From the NCBI GenBank assembly GCA_039715165.1, contig JBDLHX010000081.1, positions 1-11,295 of the forward strand: a stretch of 11,295 bases of DNA, written 5' to 3'. The DNA is from JAHEEL01 sp039715165 (GTDB taxonomy: Bacteria; Actinomycetota; Acidimicrobiia; Spongiisociales; UBA5794). Below, piece after piece: positions 6,837-11,295 of this stretch (its first letter is position 1; every line of letters starts with the position of its first letter). The notes under the pieces are model-generated. The model saw only the letters and a program-made list of their open reading frames with translations. It searched no databases and was not told where the DNA came from. A program made the position numbers and the translations under genes.

Positions 6837-8477
6837 ATGACGGAGGCGAGTACTCCGCGAGGTGCGAGGCCCGGGGTGGCCGCTGTTCTATCGGCGGTCG
6901 TGCCCGGTGCAGGCCAGTGGTACGGAGGACGGCTCGGGCGAGCCGCCCTTGTCTTCCTGCCGTTGTTGCTCCTCGCCGCCGTCGGCGCCGCGTTGTGGTC
7001 GAGAGGTGAGATTCGGATCCTCGAACTCGTCGTTCAGCCGAGCGTGCTCTGGGCGCTTCTCGGAGTGAATCTCGTAGTGCTCGGGTGGCGCGAGTTCGCC
7101 GTCGTCGATGCCTACCGCGTCGCGAAGGCGGGCCGTCGACCCGGGACCCTCGCCACGCTGGTCCTGGCTGTGACCATTGCGGCGGTTGCGATGCCGCACA
7201 TCGTGTTCGTCGCCTACGACCTCGAAGCCATCGATCTCCTCGAGACCGTCTTCGTAGCCGAAGAGACGCCTGATCCGATCGTCGAGGCTCCGCCGACAAC
7301 CCATGTCGTTCCGTTCGCTCCCGACGACAACGCCCTCGTCGCCGTTGCCGACCCCGCGCTCGTCGCCGCTCCGAGAGTGCTCGAACCGCGATCGGCGCGG
7401 AACCTCATCTTCCGGTCCGGAATCGGCGACCCGGCGGCAATCTCCGTCTGGCCCGAGATCATCGACGATCCCGTTGAGGCGATGGATCTCCTGCCGCCGG
7501 TCGACACTTCCGGCATCGACCGCATCACGATTCTCCTCGCCGGCGGCGATGGTGGGCCGGGGCGAGGCGGCGCGCGCACGGACACGATCATCGTCGCGTC
7601 GTTCGACACGGTCACCGGCCGTGCCGCGCTCTTCGGCATTCCCCGCAATCTCGTGCAGGTGCCGCTCCGTGCCGACTACGACCAAGCCTTCACCGACTTG
7701 GAGCAGCGGTTGACGCCGTGGGACGAACGCAAGGCGTGGACGGACGACGACGGCGACGACGTGCCCGACCAGTTCGTGCCGTGCCATTGCTTCCCCGATC
7801 AGATCAACGCGATCTACCCCTTCACCAGGAAGTGGACGGAGACGTATCCCAACGAGGTCGACCCCGGCATGGCGACGCTCAGGGACACGGTCGAGCTACT
7901 CCTCGGGATCGACATCGACTTCTACGCCCTCGTCAACATGTCTGGCTTCGTTCGTGTCGTCGACGCGCTCGGCGGTGTGCGCACGTACGTCACCGGATGG
8001 GTCAACGCCGAGGTCTCGCCGGCCCGTGAGGGGGAGGATTGGATCGAGGTCAGCATCTCGCCGGGCTGGCACCGTCTCAACGGTCACCAGGCTCTGGCAT
8101 ATGTACGTGAGCGGAAGACGTCGAGCGACTACGTCAGGATGCGGCGGCAAAGGTGCATGCTCAAGTCGGTCGTTGCGAGCGCCGACCCGGCGACGATCGC
8201 CCTGCGCTTCGCTTCTCTCTCTCGTGCCGTCAAGTCGGCCGTCAAGACCGACATCCCGCTCGACTACGTCCCGACACTCGTCTCGCAGGCGGCAGCGCTC
8301 GACTTCGACGACATCGTGACCATCGGATTCACACCACCCGACTATGCGCCGACCGGCAACTTCCGGAACCAGCCGATCCCCGACCTCGCGGCCATCCGAG
8401 CCAAGGTTCAAGAGGTGCTCGCGGGCGATGCGTCAACGGAGATCGCAACCGGCAGCGACACCGAGTGCCGGATCTAG
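6837..8477 (+). CDS. LytR-CpsA-Psr (LCP) family cell-wall glycopolymer transferase, paralog 1
   Basis: The 546-residue protein has a short cytoplasmic N-terminus with RPGVAAVLSAVVPGAGQWYG (11-30). Three membrane helices follow (about 35-54, 66-88, 105-126), then a spacer, and then an extracytoplasmic LCP domain (about 226-450). LCP landmarks are the ITILLAGGD strand with Asp238, R247-TDT, IPRN (268-271), QINAIY (322-327), GIDIDFYALVNMSGFVRVVD (357-376), LNGHQALAYVRERK (414-427) and YVRMRRQR (432-439). Enzymes of this family move lipid-linked glycopolymers onto peptidoglycan. The three-helix anchor differs from the usual single helix; an odd number still puts the catalytic domain outside. A DDDGDDVPD loop (303-311) and C316-x-C318 sit just before QINAIY. 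Cys440 and Cys544 are also shared with the next gene. The ATG at 6837 is chosen because it aligns with the paralog, with GGGGGA close upstream; a GTG at 6822 would add five residues. The polymer substrate is unknown. Confidence 0.88.
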   Translation: MTEASTPRGARPGVAAVLSAVVPGAGQWYGGRLGRAALVFLPLLLLAAVGAALWSRGEIRILELVVQPSVLWALLGVNLVVLGWREFAVVDAYRVAKAGRRPGTLATLVLAVTIAAVAMPHIVFVAYDLEAIDLLETVFVAEETPDPIVEAPPTTHVVPFAPDDNALVAVADPALVAAPRVLEPRSARNLIFRSGIGDPAAISVWPEIIDDPVEAMDLLPPVDTSGIDRITILLAGGDGGPGRGGARTDTIIVASFDTVTGRAALFGIPRNLVQVPLRADYDQAFTDLEQRLTPWDERKAWTDDDGDDVPDQFVPCHCFPDQINAIYPFTRKWTETYPNEVDPGMATLRDTVELLLGIDIDFYALVNMSGFVRVVDALGGVRTYVTGWVNAEVSPAREGEDWIEVSISPGWHRLNGHQALAYVRERKTSSDYVRMRRQRCMLKSVVASADPATIALRFASLSRAVKSAVKTDIPLDYVPTLVSQAAALDFDDIVTIGFTPPDYAPTGNFRNQPIPDLAAIRAKVQEVLAGDASTEIATGSDTECRI

Positions 8478-8531
8478 TGGTCCATTGGCAGAGCTGGTCA
8501 TCGGATGAACCGCGTATCTGGGAATCAGTCG

Positions 8532-8544
8532 TAGCGTTGCGGCC
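8532..8544 (+). promoter_or_regulatory. Candidate -10 element for a leaderless second LCP transcript
   Basis: TAGCGT (8532-8537) ends seven bases before the A of the ATG at 8545, the spacing expected between a -10 box and a transcription start. No purine-rich ribosome binding site precedes this ATG. Together these suggest a leaderless mRNA, a type common in Actinomycetota. No convincing -35 box was found at 17 bases, so the call is tentative. The 67-base gap from the first LCP gene also allows simple read-through. Confidence 0.33.
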
Positions 8545-10215
8545 ATGGACGGGAACGAAGTGACTTCCGACGCCAACCGGCCGCCGCGGCCGGGCGTCGC
8601 TGCAACGCTCTCCACGATCATCCCGGGCGCCGGGCAGTGGTACGCCGGGTACCTCAGGCGCGGGCTCGTCGTGGCCGCGCCGCTCGTCCTGATCGCCGTC
8701 TCTGTGGTCGCCCTTCTACGGAGGGGCGCGATTGGGACGCTCGAACTCGCCGTTCAACCCGTCGTGCTCTGGATGCTGCTGGCCGTCAACGTCGTGGTAC
8801 TCGCATGGCGTCTCTTCGCTGTTGTGGATGCGTACCGGCTGTCGAAGACGGAGCGAGTGAGCAGATGGGTGGGCGCGCTCGTTGTCGGCCTTGTCGTGCT
8901 CGTGGCCCTGCCCCACGTCGTTGTCGGAGCGTACGGTCTACGCGGTGCGATGTTCATCGATCGGGTCTTCGTTGCCAACGGCGCCGGCGCTGCGGCGGCG
9001 AACACCATTGCGCCACCATCTCCCGAAGCAGATCTCGTCCCTGATCCCGCCGGGACGTCGACGACGACAACGGTCCCGCCATCTACGACCGTCGCTGTCT
9101 CGACGACAACGACCGAAGCCGCACCGAGGAGAAACCTCCTGTTCCGCGAAGGGTTCGGAGACCCGGAGGCGGTTGCTGTACGTCCCGAGATCGTCGAGAG
9201 TGACCATGCCGCTCCCTTCCTACCGTTCGAGGAGCGAATCGACGACACCCGACTCACGTTCCTCCTCGCCGGGGGCGACGCCGGCCCCGGTCGCGGCGGC
9301 CTCCGAACGGACACGATCATGGTCGCGACCATCGACCTCGAGACGGGGCAAGCAGCGATCTTCGGCATCCCGCGGAACATGGGCCAAATTCCCATGCCGA
9401 AACGGTTTGAAGGAGCATTCGTCGAGATGCAGAAGCGGCTCGCGCCCGAGTCCGATCCGTCGACCTGGGTCGATGTGAACGGCGACGGGATCCCGGACGA
9501 ACCGGAGTTCGAGTCGTGCGATTGCTTCCCCGAACAGATCAATGCGCTCTATGCCTACACGCGCAAGTGGACGCGGTCGTTCCCGAACGAGGTCGATCCC
9601 GGCATGGCTGCCCTGCGGGAAGTCACGGAGCACATGCTCGGTCTCCATATCGACTACTACGTGCTCGTCGACATGCAGGCGTTCGTCGCCCTCGTCGAGG
9701 CCGTCGGTGGCGTCGACGTGTATGTCAAGGAGGCTCTCGAGGCTGAGGTGTCGCCGCCCGAGGAGGGTGCGCACTGGGCGACGGTCGATGTCCAGCCCGG
9801 ATGGAACCACCTCTCGGGGACCGAGGCGCTTGCGTATGCAAGGGCGAGGAAGGGGTCGTCCGACTACGCCCGGATGGAGCGGCAGCGCTGCCTTCTCAGA
9901 GGTGTCGCGGGGGAGGCGGATCCACTGACGATGCTCCGTTCGTTCCCTGCGATCGCAGACGCGATCGAGCGGTATGTGGTCACCGACGTGCCGGTGAGCT
10001 TCCTCCCCGACCTCGTTCGGGCCGCTGCGACTCTCGACGTCTCGAAGATCGCCACGGTCGGATTCAACCCGCCCTACTACGCGCCGGTTCGCGACCACAA
10101 GTACCACGCGATCCCCGACCTGGACCGGATCCGGTGGAAGGTGAAGCGCGTCCTCAACGAGGGTGTCGTTGCGCAGAGCTCCGATGGCATCAGCGAGTGC
10201 GACCCCGACCAGTAG
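8545..10215 (+). CDS. LytR-CpsA-Psr (LCP) family cell-wall glycopolymer transferase, paralog 2
   Basis: This 556-residue paralog of the preceding gene matches it end to end. It has RPGVAATLSTIIPGAGQWYA (15-34), three membrane helices (about 39-58, 67-95, 108-130), a Thr/Pro-rich linker (about 171-190) absent from paralog 1, and an LCP domain (about 235-460). Key motifs are LLAGGD (240-245), R254-TDT, IPRN (275-278), QINALYAY (331-338), GLHIDYYVLVDMQAFVALVE (366-385), LSGTEALAYARARK (423-436) and MERQR (444-448). The insert before QINALYAY carries DVNGDGIPDEPE (310-321), an EF-hand or thrombospondin-3-like acidic loop, followed by C325-x-C327. Cys449 and Cys552 also match paralog 1. The likely role is attaching an envelope glycopolymer to peptidoglycan at the outer face of the membrane. 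The ATG at 8545 has no ribosome binding site; a GTG at 8560 aligns with the start of paralog 1 and is a fair alternative. The stop TAG is the edge of the repeat element that follows. Confidence 0.88.
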   Translation: MDGNEVTSDANRPPRPGVAATLSTIIPGAGQWYAGYLRRGLVVAAPLVLIAVSVVALLRRGAIGTLELAVQPVVLWMLLAVNVVVLAWRLFAVVDAYRLSKTERVSRWVGALVVGLVVLVALPHVVVGAYGLRGAMFIDRVFVANGAGAAAANTIAPPSPEADLVPDPAGTSTTTTVPPSTTVAVSTTTTEAAPRRNLLFREGFGDPEAVAVRPEIVESDHAAPFLPFEERIDDTRLTFLLAGGDAGPGRGGLRTDTIMVATIDLETGQAAIFGIPRNMGQIPMPKRFEGAFVEMQKRLAPESDPSTWVDVNGDGIPDEPEFESCDCFPEQINALYAYTRKWTRSFPNEVDPGMAALREVTEHMLGLHIDYYVLVDMQAFVALVEAVGGVDVYVKEALEAEVSPPEEGAHWATVDVQPGWNHLSGTEALAYARARKGSSDYARMERQRCLLRGVAGEADPLTMLRSFPAIADAIERYVVTDVPVSFLPDLVRAAATLDVSKIATVGFNPPYYAPVRDHKYHAIPDLDRIRWKVKRVLNEGVVAQSSDGISECDPDQ

Positions 10216-10320
10216 TAAGACGCAAGTAATAAGTAGTAAGTAACAAGACACAAGACACAAGAAGCGCCCCCGGATCTGCCGGGGGCGCTTCTCTTGCTAC
10301 TTGCTACTTGCTACTTGCTA
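10213..10320. repeat. Composite palindromic element: 7-bp repeat arms flanking a GC-rich hairpin, bounded by two stop codons
   Basis: The left arm from 10216 to 10264 is seven consecutive 7-base units of the form YAAGNNN. The right arm, read on the minus strand from 10317, is CAAGTAG three times and then CAAGAGA. Both arms point outward from the 13-bp hairpin centred at 10276, so the whole is an imperfect inverted repeat. The TAG of the second LCP gene (10213-10215) and the TAG of the DUF4282 gene (10320-10318) are its outer edges. Stops occur in all three frames in each arm, because 7 is not a multiple of 3. Confidence 0.85.
10261..10291. terminator. Strong bidirectional intrinsic terminator hairpin
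   Basis: GAAGCGCCCCCGG (10261-10273) and CCGGGGGCGCTTC (10279-10291) pair perfectly over 13 bp around the loop ATCTG. It lies between convergent genes, about 45 bases past the LCP stop and about 27 bases past the DUF4282 stop. The downstream flank is pyrimidine-rich rather than a pure T-run in the plus direction (CTCTTGCTACTTG). In the minus direction it is TCTTGTGTCTTGTG-like. The hairpin is very stable by inspection and probably serves both genes. Confidence 0.85.
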
Positions 10321-10321
10321 C
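10294..10321. repeat. 7-bp tandem repeat, four exact copies (TTGCTAC)
   Basis: TTGCTAC is repeated four times without mismatch. It forms the right arm of the composite element, and the last copy overlaps the TAG stop of the DUF4282 gene. On the minus strand the TAG of successive copies falls in successive reading frames. The left arm's units are diverged complements of the same heptad, so the two arms can pair imperfectly in single-stranded nucleic acid. Confidence 0.92.
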
Positions 10322-10602
10322 TGCAATCGGTCCGTGTTCTTCTTGATTGCGAAGACGACCATCACGACTTCGAGCATGACCCGGTAGAGCAGGAGCACGA
10401 TGATGAACGCGAGGCCGCCGAACACGATGCCGGCGAGGAATCCCACGAAACCGTTGCTGTTTGTCGCACTGATGATTGCGAGGAGCCAACCGATCGCCGC
10501 AAGCACCATCACGAGGATGTAGACCACTCGGATGACGACCGGGGTCACGAACTTGGTGAATGTCAGGTCGAAGATGTCGCCAAGACCGGCTTGTTCTTCC
10601 AT
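10318..10602 (-). CDS. DUF4282-type small membrane protein
   Basis: The 94-residue protein starts at the ATG at 10602-10600 with GGGAGGG five bases upstream. A short N-terminus (MEEQAGLGDIFDLTFTKFVT) is followed by two long hydrophobic segments, about 22-47 and 54-85 (the second long enough for a helix with a short amphipathic tail). It ends in a charged tail, IKKNTDRLQ. The pattern DLTFTKFVTP-x-VIRVVYIL, a central small-residue loop, then YRVMLEVVMVVFAIKKNT is that of DUF4282 proteins. That family consists of short inner-membrane proteins of unknown role. The gene converges with the second LCP gene and diverges from crcB, so it is its own transcription unit. Its stop codon lies in a 7-bp repeat array. 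The family call is by pattern recognition; function is unknown. Confidence 0.82.
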   Translation of the reverse strand: MEEQAGLGDIFDLTFTKFVTPVVIRVVYILVMVLAAIGWLLAIISATNSNGFVGFLAGIVFGGLAFIIVLLLYRVMLEVVMVVFAIKKNTDRLQ

Positions 10603-10696
10603 GCTTCCCTCCCTTGGGATACGTGCCGAATGCCGTTCAGCGTAGGAAGGCGATTGTCCGGCACCGGGTAATTCGGTGGTACCGTCGCCGCTCCTC
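10603..10696. promoter_or_regulatory. Divergent intergenic region between the DUF4282 gene and crcB
   Basis: This short region must hold promoters for both directions. It contains a nested inverted repeat: GGCGA (10649-10653) with TCGCC (10685-10689) outside, and CACCG (10662-10666) with CGGTG (10674-10678) inside. The inner stem surrounds GGTAATT. It lies just upstream of the fluoride channel genes, but the sequence does not show the conserved core of the known fluoride (crcB) riboswitch. No confident -10/-35 pair was found. Confidence 0.35.
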
Positions 10697-11104
10697 ATGA
10701 CCGTCCGATCTGCACCCTCCACGTCGTTGATCAGTCGCCGCCGCCTCGCCGTTGCGGCGGGCGGTGCGCTCGGTGCGGTGGGCCGCTGGACGGTCACCGA
10801 GACGATCGGTGCTGCGGGGATCGACCTTCTGTGGGCGACATTCGCCGTCAACACGCTGGGATCGCTGTTTCTCGGGTTCGTCGTTGCCTATCACACAGGG
10901 CGATCACGCTCGTCCCCACTCATGATCCCGTTCGTCGCAGTGGGGATCCTCGGAGCGTTCACGACGTTCTCCCTCTTGTCCGCCGAAGTGATGGAGCTTC
11001 TCCGGGCCGGATCGTGGGGGCTCGCCCTGGCCTATCCGCTTGGGACCATCATCGTCGGCTTCGGCGCTGCGCTCCTGGGCGTTCGGTTCGGAGCGGCGAG
11101 ATGA
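10697..11104 (+). CDS. crcB: CrcB/Fluc fluoride channel subunit 1
   Basis: The 135-residue protein is a small four-helix membrane protein that exports fluoride passively as an antiparallel dimer. Visible family marks are AGGALGAVGRW (21-31), WATFAVNTLGSLFLGF (46-61) with the polar-track Asn52, and GILGAFTTFSLLSAEV (83-98). The last carries the two pore-lining phenylalanines (88 and 91) and the TTFS turn that binds the central sodium ion. The last helix runs about 107-130. About 12 extra residues precede the usual start of the family. The ATG at 10697 is used; a GTG at 10676 would add seven residues, and neither has a strong ribosome binding site. Its stop overlaps the next start as ATGA, so the two are probably translationally coupled and may form a heterodimer. 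Identification is firm; the exact start is not. Confidence 0.9.
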   Translation: MTVRSAPSTSLISRRRLAVAAGGALGAVGRWTVTETIGAAGIDLLWATFAVNTLGSLFLGFVVAYHTGRSRSSPLMIPFVAVGILGAFTTFSLLSAEVMELLRAGSWGLALAYPLGTIIVGFGAALLGVRFGAAR

Positions 11105-11295
11105 CTGCGATCGCCGTTGCCGTGTTTGGGGCACTCGGTGCACTTGCGCGATACGGGGTGTCCGGCGTTGTGCAGCGGCGTTGGCCGACGGCATTCCCGA
11201 TCGGCACGCTCGTCGTGAACCTCACGGGGGCGTTCGCCGCTGGGATTCTCCTCGGTCTCGCCGTCGACGGGGACGTGTCGGATTTCACGGCCGTT
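11101..11295 (+). CDS. crcB: CrcB/Fluc fluoride channel subunit 2, N-terminal part only (cut by window edge)
   Basis: The ATG at 11101 overlaps the stop codon of the first crcB by four bases (ATGA), and the frame is open for 65 residues to the window end. The sequence begins MTAIAVAVFGALGALARYG and continues with FPIGTLVVNLTGAFAAGILLG (about 32-52). These match the first helix and the GT-x-VN-x-x-G second helix of CrcB, including the polar-track Asn at about 40. The C-terminal half, with the TTFS motif, lies outside the window. Paired crcB genes are common in high-GC Gram-positive bacteria and make heterodimeric channels. The close fit to the family and the overlap with the first gene make the call secure despite truncation. 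Confidence 0.88.
   Translation, partial: MTAIAVAVFGALGALARYGVSGVVQRRWPTAFPIGTLVVNLTGAFAAGILLGLAVDGDVSDFTAV

Noticed and set aside
5882..6838. Long minus-strand open frame (318 codons) across the end of the oxidoreductase
   Set aside because: It is antisense to the thiamine domain of the oxidoreductase, is Arg/Val/His-rich and low in recognisable structure. The opposing frame is clearly the coding one.
9220..10260. Long minus-strand open frame (346 codons) across the second LCP gene
   Set aside because: It starts inside the heptad repeat element and runs antisense to an LCP domain with all family motifs; it shows no domain of its own.
10216..10321. CRISPR array
   Set aside because: The units are only 7 bases, directly abutting and without unique spacers, and no cas genes are nearby.
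10294..10671. Plus-strand open frame beginning in the TTGCTAC repeat (MLLATCYLL...)
   Set aside because: Its start is encoded by the tandem repeat and the rest is antisense to the DUF4282 gene; it is low-complexity and acidic with no family.
10603..10696. Fluoride (crcB) riboswitch
   Set aside because: A GGCGAT string and nested stems are present upstream of crcB, but the conserved pseudoknot pairing and downstream core of the riboswitch could not be found by eye.
1..11295. tRNA, rRNA, insertion sequence or prophage features
   Set aside because: No clover-leaf pattern, rRNA-like stretch, transposase, integrase or long terminal inverted repeat was seen on either strand.

Overview
The window is a GC-rich bacterial segment with frequent GTG starts and G/C third codon positions. 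It carries two LytR-CpsA-Psr (LCP) cell-envelope transferases, a GTG-started histidine-catabolism enzyme and a possible leaderless gene start. This fits a high-GC Actinomycetota bacterium, perhaps of the Acidimicrobiia type. That placement is an inference; there is no rRNA or marker gene here to settle it. Coding density is high and no gene-free stretch exceeds about 160 bases.

Layout. The left end (1-161, minus) is the start of a small unrecognised gene cut by the window edge. Next on the minus strand is a full-length fused formiminotransferase-cyclodeaminase (259-1920). It shares a 151-base divergent intergenic region with a very large single-chain 2-oxoacid (pyruvate):ferredoxin oxidoreductase on the plus strand (2072-6721, 1549 residues). 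Two tandem paralogous membrane-anchored LCP proteins follow (6837-8477 and 8545-10215). They converge on a short minus-strand DUF4282 membrane protein (10318-10602). The right end holds the first two genes of a plus-strand fluoride-channel (CrcB/Fluc) pair with a 4-base ATGA overlap; the second is cut by the window edge (11101-11295).

How the genes relate. The formiminotransferase-cyclodeaminase moves the formimino group from histidine breakdown onto tetrahydrofolate. The oxidoreductase interconverts a 2-oxoacid and its acyl-CoA with ferredoxin or flavodoxin. They are metabolic neighbours only through the shared promoter region. The LCP pair probably attaches lipid-linked glycopolymers to the cell wall and is unrelated to the flanking metabolism. 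The two CrcB proteins probably form a heteromeric fluoride exporter.

The most unusual signals are non-coding. Between the convergent second LCP gene and the DUF4282 gene lies a compact composite palindrome: a 13-bp GC-rich terminator hairpin flanked by outward-facing arrays of 7-bp units (YAAGNNN). The two genes' TAG stop codons are its outer edges, and each arm gives stop codons in all three frames. A separate 8-bp x3 array (AGTAGATC on the minus strand) contains the stop codon of the formiminotransferase gene and also gives TAG in all three frames. All three genes end CAG TAG. The oxidoreductase is also notable for large insertions between its iron-sulfur cysteine motifs, and the LCP pair for a three-helix N-terminal domain with a PGAGQWY motif, an EF-hand-like DxNGDGIPD loop and shared cysteines.
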